A stretch of DNA of 64,000 nucleotides. Source: Whitmania pigra (taxonomy: Eukaryota; Annelida; Clitellata; Hirudinida; Haemopidae). The notes under the pieces are model-generated. The model was not told the origin of the DNA. It saw nothing but the letters and a program-made list of their open reading frames with translations, and did not search any database. The position numbers and the translations under genes are program-made. The number at the start of each line of letters is the position of its first letter. Position 1 is the first letter of the stretch. The stretch lies in the NCBI GenBank assembly GCA_021613335.1, contig JAJTWR010000231.1, forward strand, positions 825,501 through 889,500, read 5' to 3'. Of the stretch, positions 1 to 10,794 are shown piece by piece.

Positions 1-1254
1 AGAATGTTCATGATGCTAAAATTTAAAAAGCCCACCATGATTAGAAAATAGCATGTTATAATAATAGAGGAAATATTTAAATTTATTCAACGAGCACTTA
101 TTTTTCAATCACTTACAGGAGAAAGAATCACCTGATAAGAAGAGGATCAAGATGTCTACAAAATTCAGTATTTAATTAAACTTCTACAGGAATATTTAGT
201 TTCTTTATTTTCTCCATATAAACCAACTTTAGTCACATCTTAACGTTAAGTAGATTAATAATAAAAGATAAGTAGTAACTTGTCGTTATTTGACTAACTT
301 TGTGAAGTTAATTAATTGTTGTACGATCAACAAATTTTATTTGAACATTGTTTAGGGTCGAACTAAGATTGTCGCTAAGCAGCCATTGACGACTACAGAG
401 CGACCACTAGCGAACTTCACGCGTCGGGCATCAGCATTCATTTCAGATCATTTTCTTACTTTTGATTTAATGCAGAGTGAAATCGAAATTATAAACTAAC
501 ACTAAATACCAGAAGTGTAATATTTAAGCAGTTATTTTTGAGAGCCTTCATACCGAAAAAAAATTTGCTGCAAGTTAGTAGCTGATTTGGTTTATTGTGA
601 AGCAAGTTATTTATTATGCAGTATTTAGGATGTTTCTGCATAATCGGTCACTAGGACCTCGAAGGCTAACAACCAAATTTATTCAAAAGGTATGATACGT
701 TTTCAAAATCAGTAGTCCATGGAAGAGTTAAGTTTCAATTTGGCATTTGGTTTAGCGCATCGATTGATGTACTACATATGCGAGCCACAAATCAAAGAGA
801 ATCGTCTTACTAGACCCTCATCAAGTCACACCTGTTCCTCAGATCGTCCATTGATTTCTTTTGATAATAAGAGTATATATGGAACTACTCCGAGACCAAA
901 GCATATTGTTCGTGCATTTAATTAGATCGTTTGTTGAAATTTGTACGAAATGAAATGTTTTGGGTAATAGTTAGTTATGACTCGACAAAGATTGATGTTT
1001 TAATTGTTATGATGGTGATTTTGATGGTGATGATTACGTCATCATTACCAATACAATAACTAACAAATTCAATTTAGATAAAACTTCATGATATACACTT
1101 TCGTCTCATATTCATTTTTATAAGAATTATAGTTCAGAAATAATTTAGTAATATTTAAAAATAGGGAGTTACTTTCTAATCACTCTGTATTTTGTCATTT
1201 CGTTTATTTTCAGACTACCAGTATGGACAATCGTGACGGAGACATACACAGGAA
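1..1254. other. AT-rich sequence without a recognised gene
   Basis: There is no convincing exon here. A 68-codon open frame at 719-925 has no family resemblance and no clear splice context. The stretch ends in a pyrimidine-rich tract with an AG (about 1200-1214) just before the transposase remnant. Confidence 0.4.
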
Positions 1255-2280
1255 TTGCAAAAGAACTTTGGGTCTGGGGCTTCTAAAAGACGTCAAGTGA
1301 AGGAAGCAGAAATGAAATCATCATCAGGAGTAGCAAAGTTAAGAAAATTGGAACACTTCTTCACTGTTCAACCAGTACAAATGTCAGAGAGGAGTGATGA
1401 ATTTGCAGAGCCTGATCAGCCTGAAGATGCTCCAGCAGAAATGGCTGGTGATCCTGAGACGGAAAATACAGAAGTAGTAACGTGTCCAATTGAAGAACAT
1501 ATAGAAATAAAGGCTGATAGTTGAGGGCACACCAGGGGCAATGACATTGGACTTTGGCCAGCCATTATTTCTAATCAGATGCGGGAATACTGGCTGAAAA
1601 GGGGTGCATCAACAGTTCAGAACTGTAAAAAAAAAGTTTGTTATCTGCACACTCGGTGCAGCAACCTATTAATGACCTTAATATTCCGAGAATGTGCACG
1701 CTTGGGCTCTTCCGTCGTCAAAATCATAATGGGGAATTCATAGCTAAGAACTGAATATGGCCCAGCGAAACACTTTGTAACATTCATGGCGAATAAAGGC
1801 TATGGCACTCAAGAGATGTTCAACGCCTTGATGGAATTTCCGAAGATACATGACCTAGACCTAGGAAACTGTCGCTGGCAAAGCTACGACACTGCATCTG
1901 CAATGAGTGGCAAGTACAATGATTTACAAATCATGAGCATTGAGTCAGATGTACTGCGTGAATTATACTTAGTGACATCATCAGCGATTTTGCCACACGG
2001 AAATCTAGAAAAGTATCTTGACTGTAATCATAGCTATCATAACTTCATTCATTTTTTGATTTTAACCATATTTATTTGGTTATTTTATAATTTTATTTTT
2101 TGTGGAAAATTAAATTATTATAACTGTAAATAAATTTGGCAAGTACAACTCGTGCTCGAAGTATTTGTATATTATGTTACTAGTATGTGATGTTGTGACG
2201 TGTGCAATAAGGGGTATTGAAAAGGGAGCCTCCCTTCCAAGTGGGCCCAGGGCCACCCATCGGGGCTTAATCCGGCACTG
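1255..2280 (+). pseudogene. Decayed hAT transposase (ZMYM/DUF4371 type)
   Basis: This is the remnant of a hAT-superfamily transposase of the domesticated-ZMYM type. The frame opening at 1255 starts with a basic motif (SGASKRRQVKEAE) and an acidic linker, typical of the N terminus of these proteins. It stops at a TGA (1522-1524), but the same frame continues straight afterwards with GNDIGLWPAIISNQMREYW, the conserved start of the family's zinc-finger and core region. Further on, 1786-1970 encodes a core motif of the type QSYDTASAMSGKYNDLQ. The parts are in different frames with large gaps, so the copy is dead. At 2243-2280 the reverse complement reads CAGTGCCGGATTAAGCCCC, a typical hAT terminus, so 2280 is probably the element's right end. 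I found no matching left terminus. Confidence 0.75.
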
Positions 2281-3138
2281 AATACCTGAATAACGCGCAG
2301 GAGGACTAGCGGAGACCCATCTCACATCTCATCATTACATTATTATATTACATTATTATGATGCAGAAATCTGTTTACAACAATATCCTCTAGAGGAGGA
2401 TCCAGCAAAAGCAGAGGTCATGATGGATAGTTAGTTAGACCGAAACATATCATAACTTATTATTAAACTGCTTTCTGATCTATACTCTCTTGCGGCGCTC
2501 ATTTAAGAGTGTTATGGCGTCATTACACATGCTCTGGAACTCTGTATCTCTTACTGAAACAATTTAAAACTTTTAATATCGTGGATCAGCCCGAGTCCAC
2601 CAAGCAAAGAAATTTCGCAGTCTCATTTAAGCAATGATTGCTTGTGTTTTACTTTGTTTTCCTGATTGTTCTAATAACACTTCTAATAAATATTTATTAG
2701 ATACTTTTCAGCGATTAGTCTGAAATGCACGTCAATGTTTTCAATCACATGTAAACAAAAGCAAAGCCGCTATTAGCTATGTTTGGATATTTGTATAACT
2801 TGTAAGTGACAAAATTCGGAGACTAGATTAGATATGTGACACTATGCATACGGCGACTCAAAAATTAACTATGATTAACTTAAAAATAGTGTTATCATTA
2901 TTACCATCTTCAATCACAAATTAAATATGAATGAGTGAATTCGAATTAATGAAGATGCAAACGACATTATGTTGTGTTCATGATCTGGAAAACGCTGAAG
3001 AATTGTCAAAATAAAGCAACTGAGAGTCTGAATAGCACAATTAATTATTAAAATATGTCATAATTTTGATGAAATTTCCATTGTAAATTTATCGATGTTT
3101 GATTTTCACTGAATGAGATGATTTTTAAGACTCCTCAG
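2281..3138. other. Intergenic or upstream intron sequence
   Basis: No exon was recognised. The stretch ends in a plausible acceptor (CTCCTCAG, ending 3138) for the membrane-protein gene that follows, so undetected 5' exons of that gene may lie here or beyond the window. Confidence 0.35.
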
Positions 3139-4673
3139 GTGTTCATATTGTGACCTTTCGACAATTCCATCTTGGAAAGCACTGGTATTCATCCTGTTCA
3201 TGGAGGGCGTGATTATAATAGTAGGTCAGAGTACTCGGAAAATTTTTTACTTGAGGTTCAATGAGTCTGAGATCAGACCGTTTGTTGACCTGGTCCATCA
3301 TGCCGAGATTGCCCTCATCATCCAGTCTCAAATACTTTTTCTCTCGCTCTCCTCTGTTGACATTGCTTGGAAAATATTCTTTCTCACAGCTGTGCTGTAC
3401 TATCAGATGGAATCGCAATGTTATCCTGCCGAATCCAATCCTATATTCGGCATTGTGAAATCCAGCCTGCGGCATTTTAAATGTAATGTCGACGACAATT
3501 CTGGTCACGAAGAGCGCCAAAACGTCGTCACTCAGAGACTTATTTCTTGGACAGCTCTCTTTATCTTCTTGACGTATGTTTATGCTAAACTCTTTCACAA
3601 TTTTGCGCTTCACTTCTTGAAAGATGAAATCGAGGGCGACGCGCTGGAATTGCGCTTTTGTTGCGTTATGAACAACGACTTCTTTTGGCTTTATTCATTG
3701 CTCGAAATGCTAGGAATATATTTCGCCATCCGATTAAACAATTGTATTTGTCTAGGAAGCTCATTCATTGGCGAATCAGTTGTGAGAGCTATTTTCTTGG
3801 GTACATTCTCTATTTTCGGTGAGTAACAGATTGTCGTTGCCTATTTTCGTAGCAGCAACATTGAATCATGCTTTTAAAATAACTAAATTAAACTTTTCAG
3901 GCCTGCCCGTTTACTACATGTTTTTGAATCCGTTGACAGTCGTACTGCCATTCGTCATTTGTGAATACTCTACCTCCTTTATAATCCATCTCATTGCCAC
4001 TATGCTAGCCACTGTACTAAGCATTAAAGTCGTTGATACATTCGAACAACGAAGAAAAAGCAGTGAGTTTTCAGAAAAATATACAAATGCAGAAGAGTTG
4101 AGTTTCAGTGGAAACAACAGCGCTCAAGGTGGCAGTGTAAATGACAGACCCCGCGATCTGCTTTGCACCATTTTTTCTTTATCGAATGACGAAATCAACG
4201 ATGAACAACTGGTCGGAGGCTACGAATCATTTATGGAGAGTCGTTCATTTTCAGTTTCACTATGGCTTAAGGATTGGTTCAACAACAAATTGGAAACATT
4301 CTCAGATAAAATATCTAATTTCCATAAAAGCAACGTCAAGCCAAATATCGAGCTAACGAGAAAACATAATCCCATTAACTGTTTGGTCAGCCAAAATATG
4401 AACCAGTGCAACGAGCAGACCTCATCAAAAAATTCCATAAGAAACTGCCAAGTCATTGCAAGGCATTCATCGACGTCAACGGCTCAAGAAGGGAGCAACG
4501 AAGACAACACAGGCGACAGCTCCTCTGATATCAGTATACCTAACAACTCCTTTAAATCAAGAAAATTCCACAATTACAAAACAGAACTTGTTGATCAGGC
4601 CAAAATGAGCACCTGCAAAAATCATTCTAATAGCAAACACCGAGACTACTGCAGGAAGAGAAATTTTAAATAG
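3139..4673 (+). CDS. Multi-pass membrane protein of unknown family (5' end not found)
   Basis: Two exons can be placed, 3139-3818 and 3901-4673. They are joined by a clean 82-bp intron (donor GTGAGT at 3819, acceptor TTTTCAG ending 3900) that keeps the frame open. The frame is also open upstream of the first ATG (3200) back to the acceptor at 3138, and the sequence there (CDLSTIPSWKALVFILF) looks coding, so this is an internal exon and the true start is missing. The protein has several hydrophobic segments spread across the first exon and two more after the intron (around PVVYYMFLNPL-like and CEYSTSFIIHLIATMLA). It ends in a polar tail of about 200 residues rich in Ser, Asn and Lys. An AATAAA lies 85 bp after the stop. 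I do not recognise the family; a receptor or transporter is possible, but nothing decides it. Confidence 0.7.
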
Positions 4674-4757
4674 AAAAGAGAGATTTGTTTAAGATTCCCA
4701 AGCCTCCCAATGTTAGATTTATATCTTTTTGTGTGTATTATATGAAGTGAGTTTACT

Positions 4758-4763
4758 AATAAA
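4758..4763 (+). terminator. Polyadenylation signal AATAAA
   Basis: A canonical AATAAA lies 85 bp after the TAG stop of the membrane-protein gene, on the same strand. Confidence 0.6.
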
Positions 4764-5155
4764 AGTTTAATAATGAAAAGGTTTTGTTTAAAGCCTATGG
4801 CGCTACATCATAATAACATTACTTTGCGTTCAAGAATGAAGTAAATTCTTTTCTGAGTGTCATCGTCGGTGTGTTGATAATCTCTCAATTATATTTCATA
4901 TTCAATAATTAGATTTTTATAAATTAAAAACTTTATACATACACGCATACATGTTTGTTAGTCTGAACTAAAACAGGTGTCGACGAAGTACACAGAAGCA
5001 CCAAAAAGGTAGGAACTTTAAAAGACCGAAAATTAATCGATTAATTAATCTTAATAATTAAGCTAATTTAGTCAATTTTAAATGAATATTTGGTTTTGGG
5101 TAGCGGATATTTTGTACTCCAGTCATCACCAGCCTCACTAAAAATGTCAAATTTT

Positions 5156-5332
5156 CAGGGCGGATTTAAGGGGGGTTCGGGGGAGGGGATACTAAATCTG
5201 TTATAAAATAAAAATTAGTAAAAAATATATTAATTTAAAAAATTATTTTAATTTCATTTTTTTTAATTATTATTATAATTTACCATTTCCGACGAACATT
5301 TTAGTAGCTGTGCCCCCCTTAAATCTGCTCAA
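5156..5332. mobile_element. Short hAT-like MITE, family B
   Basis: The left end reads CAGGGCGGATTTAAGGGGGG. The right end, reverse-complemented, reads GAGCAGATTTAAGGGGGGCAC, so an imperfect terminal inverted repeat bounds about 177 bp of AT-rich filler. The right-hand portion (GCACAGCTACTAAAAT on the reverse strand, followed by GGAAATGGTAAATTA) recurs around 50930-50985, which shows that it is a dispersed family. I could not make out a clear target duplication. The next 130 bp (to about 5460) hold GGCGGGCCACTTTAAAT, which may be the end of another old element. Confidence 0.6.
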
Positions 5333-7445
5333 TATTTTCCCAAAGTATTCTAGAACAGCCCTTGGTAGTCGCTATACCGAAAAAACTGAAGTGACCGCCC
5401 TTGATAAATTGCAAAAATGATCTGGCGGGCCACTTTAAATCAGGCCGCGTGTTGGACTGCTGTAGCTAAAGCATTCCTGGGGAACTTATGTAGTTGGTAA
5501 ATCAGATTTGCAATTACTTTTAAGCCTATTTTCTGGCTTTTTAGCTCAGCAAATATTGGCAAACTAATTTTCACTTCTTTATGTTTCTATTATTTCCAAT
5601 GTTTCTATTGACAACCGCAGCGAATAGAAAGAAGCAGAGGCATTACAGGTTTAAAAGCATTTCGAAACGCATTTGCATTCATTCAAACAAAGCATATGTG
5701 TAAATTTAAACAAGATGTCGTAAAAATCGTTTTTAATGTGAACATTTGCTCCCTATTTTGGTTTCAAAGTATTTTAAAGGCATCAGAGGTGTTTTCTTCA
5801 GGGTAATCACTTGAGGGAATTCGCTTCTCTGGTCACCCATAATTTTTTTGCTTTTCTGAAGTTCGGATAAGAAGGAAGAAAAAGACTCATCATGGGGCGT
5901 TTTTTTCTTGGGAGTTGAAGTAAAAATTTGAGACGAAGATGGATGAATGGAACGCTGGGAATCTAAGCGATCTGTTTCAAATAAAAACAAATTATTTAAC
6001 ATTGCATCGTACTTTAACTATTGTCAATTATTATTCAGATTGGAATTATTTTCTACATATTTAACCTGAAAGTAAGCTACTTTGTCAACAAAATCTTCCA
6101 TCCTTCCTTCATCTAACAACAGACGTCCAATGTTCTCTTGATTTTCCAAATCTTTTAAGCATGAAGGAACAACAAGCCTACAATAAAATGTTTGCAAGAG
6201 CATTTTACGTTCTTCATAATCTGAGGATGGAAACTTATACCAACTTAGAAATGCCAGCAAATAATCGAACATCGAAATTTGGTAGTTGTGACCTCCCCCT
6301 TATAAATCCACCCGCTGGTTCCAGTGTGTGACTTCCCCCATAAAAGTATCCTAGATCCGCAACCGGATATATGCGCATGCAGTTGATAGATTCATTTATT
6401 TTTATTTATTTGATTAAAGTCAGTTGCATAACTAAGATGATTTGGACAATTGATAAATTCAAGTTAGATCTAAGTAAATATAGATAGAATATATAATTAG
6501 AAATTAAAATAAAGGAGTGGTTATTACATGCAACTCGGTCTTGCTAACCACTGCAAACAATTGCTGTATGCTGTGTTTTGTTAAGATTTTATTGCTAAGA
6601 TAATTTTTTGAGACACTTTATCATCGTTTCATAATAAGAATCATGTAGCAAAATAATTTAGACCTATATTGTGCTTGCGACTTAATTTTGAAATAATAAA
6701 ACTTCGTATTATTTAAGCATGGCTAAGAAATTCATTTTTAAATTCTGTTAATCACCTCGTCGTGAAATTGTTGTGCCACTTCCAAATGAATTAAAAAGCA
6801 CTGCGTGGCCAGTGAAATGTTGTTGGACATTGCCAATACTGAAGCGAGCTTTCTATTCTGATATCTGATCTCCAAACTCCCTCGACAGATTGGTTGAAAA
6901 TTATTTAACTTAAGCAATAAACTGTTTATTCACTCGTAGTGACGGATGGCTTTGCTGTATTGCTCCAGGAAGACAAAGCAATTCCCGATGTTAGAGTGAG
7001 CCCTTCTCATCCCATTAATGTCCGTCAGATGCGTGGCTAACTTAAGTCGCTAGCGTGCAAAGATTTTTGCTATTTAGGAAGTTATCATTATTTAAATATT
7101 TACGAAATACCTCCGTTTGGCATTGCATAGCCTTATTGAACTGTCTCAACAAATAATATACGTTTCCGAGATTGCCAACGCAATTTCCCCGTAGTAAATC
7201 ATTTCTGATTTCTTCTAAAAAAAAATAGAAAAGAGTTTCTTGACGTAATAGTAGAAATCGTAACGCTTGCATCCTCACTCAAAACAACCAAGTGCCTTCA
7301 CTAGGCACTCCTTGATGTTGTCAGGCACTATCCCTGGCAATAAGTCGTTTAACTGACAAGACCCGCTGGCCAACGAGTAATAAATGTTACCCTTATTGTA
7401 ATAGGCCAACGAGCGCCCAGCCTTTGAAAAAAACATCCCCTTTGC

Positions 7446-7727
7446 GGTGACCCGTCATAACAGCCCGGCGACAGAATAGCCCCGACAAAACAGCCCCGTC
7501 AAAATAGCACGGCGTCAAAATAGCTCAAGACAAAACAGCCCCGACAAAACAGCCCCGTCGAAACAGCTCGGCGTCAAAATAGCCCAGGACGGAAAAATCC
7601 CGTCAAAATGGCCCCGTCAAAATAGCCCCGACAAAATAGCCCGGCGACAACATAGCCCAGGACAAAACAACCCGGCGACAAAATAGCTCGGCGACATAAT
7701 AGCCCCGTCAAAATAGCCCCATTATAA
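7446..7727 (+). repeat. Left inverted arm of the Foldback-like element
   Basis: The arm starts GGTGACCCGTCATAACAGCC and runs through about 19 copies of a degenerate 14-16-bp unit (AAAATAGCCCCGTC type). It ends near ATAGCCCCATTATAACTCC. The outer 30 bp match the reverse complement of the right arm almost exactly. Confidence 0.85.
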
Positions 7728-8221
7728 CTCCATGTCAAAGTATTTTTTAAAAATGTTGTGAAATTGAATCAAAATTTAATTCGAAATTAGTGGCTTGAAT
7801 GCTTTGATCGTTTTGAGTATTGTTTGTTGTTATTATTGTTCTCCAGAAGTTTAATTTGCATAGTCTTCCTTATTCAAATTTGTATCTGGCTTACAAATTT
7901 GTGTTGACATTATCCTGATCACAAGTTGCTTGTGAGGGGTCGTTTTCAAAATTGAAATACGTTTTGAACAGATTAAGAAATTTTCTGAACCAGTCAATTC
8001 TACGATCATTCATGCTGATGTCTTGTGAGAAAGACTCTTTTCCAAGAATCAATAACAATGAAATCATTGATGTTTTAGCATCGACTAGTGAAACGATGAA
8101 AAAGCTGTTATAATAGTTAATAGTGAATAGAAATTTTAGACTCTAGTGTTTCTTATGTTTAAGTTGATCAAAGTAGGAGTTAAATAAAAGTTCCCGGGCC
8201 GGTTTTTTAAGCCAGTCCGAC

Positions 8222-8519
8222 CCTGGTGACAGGGCTGTTTTGACGGGGCTATTTTGTCGCCGGGTTGTTTTGTCCTGGGCTATTTTGTCGTCGGGCTATT
8301 TTGTCGGGGCTATTTTGACGGGGCCATTTTGACGGGATTTTCCCGTCCTGGGCTATTTTGACGCCGGGCTGTTTCGACGGGGCTGTTTTGTCGGGGCGGT
8401 TTTGTCGGGGCTGTTTTGTCTTGAGCTATTTTGACGCCGGGCTATTTTGACGCCGGGCTGTTTTGACGGGGCTGTTTTGTCGGGGCTATTCTGTCGCTGG
8501 GCTGTTATGACGGGGTGCC
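8222..8519 (-). repeat. Right inverted arm of the Foldback-like element
   Basis: This is the mirror copy of the left arm, with units such as GGGCTATTTTGACGCC and GGGGCTGTTTTGTC. Read on the minus strand it starts GGCACCCCGTCATAACAGCC. It carries one or two extra units compared with the left arm. Confidence 0.85.
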
Positions 8520-9551
8520 CCCCTTTGCATGTATGGAAGTGAGTCATCATTTGAAACTGGATGATTGGCTAATTACTTAATTATTTACTTAATTACTTAA
8601 TAATTAAGTAAGTACTATTGTCACTATTATAATTAATATTGTATTATTATTTAAAATGAGATTACTTTTCAAGCGACTATTGTTAAAACCTTAGCTGGGA
8701 TTTATTCATCAATCAATTTCATTCAAATTTTCCAAACGATTAAAATTGCATTATTCACCACTTAATAATGTTTTTTATTAACCATGACATCATAGATTTA
8801 TTAAATAATCACCTTGAGCATATAAACATATGATTTACTAATTACCTCATCCAAGATTAGGGATTCAATTTCAAGTTTATTACAACGAAGGATTGACTTT
8901 TCAAAGTCTCCAAGTGCTTTAAATGTAAACTTTTTAAAGTTTAAGGCACATCTTTTGAAAAAAGTTAAAATACACAATTCATAGAAAACAAACTTACTGA
9001 GTAAGATCCAAAACGTAATGATGTAACATAATAATGTGACCTTGTGATAGTGTTGCAAATAATAATCTGCATTTCCCATTGCCTTATATATCGCTTTAGT
9101 AATATATGAATTATTTGTCTCTTTATTAAGAGCTTTTTCGAAATACACAATTCTATGCAAACATTTACCGCATTTACAAAGTTTTTGTCCTTCTATTGCG
9201 TACATTAGCGATTCATTTAACCATCCAATCATTTTGCTAAAATAATCGCCTTTGTATCGAACAAGTTTACTTCCAGCACACAATTGATGTTAAAATACAC
9301 GGCCACGAAGTAACCTTCAGATGTAGTAAATTAATTTGAAAATTTTTAACGATTTTAAGTCATTTTATATTTTAATTTAAAATAAAACCTTTAATATATA
9401 TTCACATTGACTATAATATTGCATTGTATATAAAAATATAAATATATATGTATATAGCAACACATCCCTCTCGAACAGTGTATCTTTGCTGTATCGACAT
9501 TTCGTTTGTTGGTCGTAGTACTGGTTTCTTGGTTCAAATTGGGCTTCAACG

Positions 9552-9834
9552 ATGATTTCTGCGCTCAGATCTGTCCGATTTATTAACAGGCCGTTTGTTA
9601 GGCGGTTCCATGTGGACCAAGAGGGAAAACCTGGAGCCGTTAGTAAACTTCGTTGACTTTTCAAGGTTAAATTTTTTGGAAAGAGCAGTTTAATTTCAAG
9701 TGAACTTTTTTCAGAACTTGCCATTTGATATAAACAACAAATATAAGTTGTTGGTGCTTATGGGTCTCTATTTCGGCTCTGGTTTCGGCGCTCCATACTT
9801 CGTTGTGAGACATAATCTTCTAAAGAAGGCATAG
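9552..9834 (+). CDS. COX7C: Cytochrome c oxidase subunit 7C
   Basis: This nuclear gene encodes a small subunit of respiratory complex IV in the inner mitochondrial membrane. There are two exons, 9552-9638 and 9715-9834, with a 76-bp intron (donor GTTAGT, acceptor TTTTTTCAG), giving 68 residues. Residues 1-20 or so (MISALRSVRFINRPFVRRFH) form an Arg-rich, acid-free mitochondrial presequence. The mature part matches the family closely: KPGANLPF at the junction, then a single membrane helix with LYFGSGFGAPYFVVRHNLLKK at the C terminus. Vertebrate COX7C is of similar size, about 63 residues. The start is the only ATG that gives a presequence. An AATAAA follows at 9930. A longer minus-strand open frame over the same bases is only a shadow. 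Confidence 0.95.
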
Positions 9835-10794
9835 AGTGGTAAACTGCACTCGTTTATTATTGTATTGTTTGTATATATGTTTAACGAAATGTGGTTTATT
9901 TCAGGTAAAGAAACAAAGATGGGATTGATAATAAAAACAATTTTGAATGTCGCTTATAGTTTGTTTCTAATCACTTCAAAACCTTGACTTCTCTCTTGTT
10001 TGGGTTAAGTCTAGAATTTCTGGGGCTGCTAAGGAGAAATGGAAATTAAATTTCGTTCTTGTTTCTCAAAGTTTGTTGGGATTCTTCTTACCAGCATCTG
10101 TCAATTTGAGTGATTTAGAAGATCGTTGTTTTTAATGCTTAGCTTTACTTGTAATAACCCAACTGGAAATAGTACAACTTAAATGATTACTGATTAATTA
10201 ATTAGTTATTATTAATATTGGTTACTATATGCCAGTGATTGGCAAATTGATTGGTGAAAAGAGTCAAAAGTCAACAGAGTGATTAAATTTTTTTCAAGAA
10301 CCACATTTTTGGAATTAGTTTGAACTTCTATCAATAATTTTCTTTTAAATTTATAATTGAATCTGCAGTTGGTGGGAATATACAATATATACCTTAATGT
10401 CCAAAGTACTCAAGTGGATTGCATGAAACTTTTAGACACGGTAGGCACCAGCAAACATACATAAATTAGCATCTGCTGATCAAAAAGAATTTTTGGCAGA
10501 GCTGAACTCAGGTTGCTAAAGAGCTACATGTGGCTTGCTGACCACTGCTGCATGCCTTGGGTGCAAGTATGTGCAGCGCTGTTAAGCAGAGCAGAGTGGT
10601 GGGGCAATTTTGTTGTACTTGTCTGTCTGGTTTGTGGTGTAAAAAACAAAATTATTGGTTCTTAAAATGCTGTGTGTATGACAACAGATGCCTAGAGTTT
10701 ATTTTTGTGTCCTGTTAATAATTCCATAATTTGGGATATACCAAGTGTTGCAGAAAGTACCACTAAAAATGTCAAATGTTCAATGGTTTTATTT
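9835..10794. other. Intergenic stretch between convergent genes
   Basis: It holds the 3' UTR of COX7C (AATAAA at 9930-9935) and about 800 bp of AT-rich sequence in which I see no exon. Confidence 0.4.

Larger units (their letters stand above)
7446..8519. mobile_element. Foldback-like element with long tandem-repeat inverted arms
   Basis: Two arms of about 290 bp, inverted relative to each other, enclose about 490 bp of AT-rich sequence with no open frame. Each arm is built of 14-16-bp units such as AAAATAGCCCCGTC and AAAACAGCCCGGCG. The arms match nearly base for base in mirror order, including one odd unit (AGGACGGGAAAATCCCGTC). The element is flanked by the exact 9-bp duplication CCCCTTTGC at 7437-7445 and 8520-8528. 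Long arms made of short tandem repeats plus a 9-bp target duplication are the known hallmarks of Drosophila Foldback elements. The copy sits inside the GPSM-like remnant, between TPR pieces. Its GC-rich arms stand out from the AT-rich surroundings. Confidence 0.85.
5733..9283 (-). pseudogene. GPSM/LGN/Pins-like TPR-GoLoco gene, apparently decayed
   Basis: Pieces of a GPSM2 (LGN, Drosophila Pins) homologue lie in the right order. LGN links G-alpha-i to NuMA to orient mitotic spindles. The first TPR, about 9210-9040, reads ALEGERLCKAG-like (AIEGQKLCKCGKC, then YKAMGNADYYLQHY). A second TPR piece (KALGDFEKSILRC) lies near 8905. Another is at 7215-7120 (GNLGNVYYLLRQFNKAMQ) and joins through a perfectly spaced intron (donor GTATTT, acceptor GCACGCTAG) to RRAHSNIGNCFVFLEQYSKA near 7000. 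GoLoco-like motifs follow: EDFVDKVAYFQ (about 6090), DRLDSQR (about 5965) and FLSELQKSKKIMGDQR (about 5875). Signs of decay: a TGA directly followed by AATAAA after the TPR near 6928, an apparent frame shift after the first TPR, an out-of-phase junction inside the first GoLoco, and missing TPRs. A divergent functional gene with unusual splicing cannot be excluded. Confidence 0.6.

Noticed and set aside
3143..3613. 156-codon minus-strand open frame
   Set aside because: It is antisense to the membrane-protein exon, which has hydrophobic periodicity and a clean intron; the minus frame has neither.
9377..9724. 115-codon minus-strand open frame
   Set aside because: It lies antisense over COX7C exon 1 and its intron; COX7C on the plus strand explains the sequence with clear homology and splice sites.
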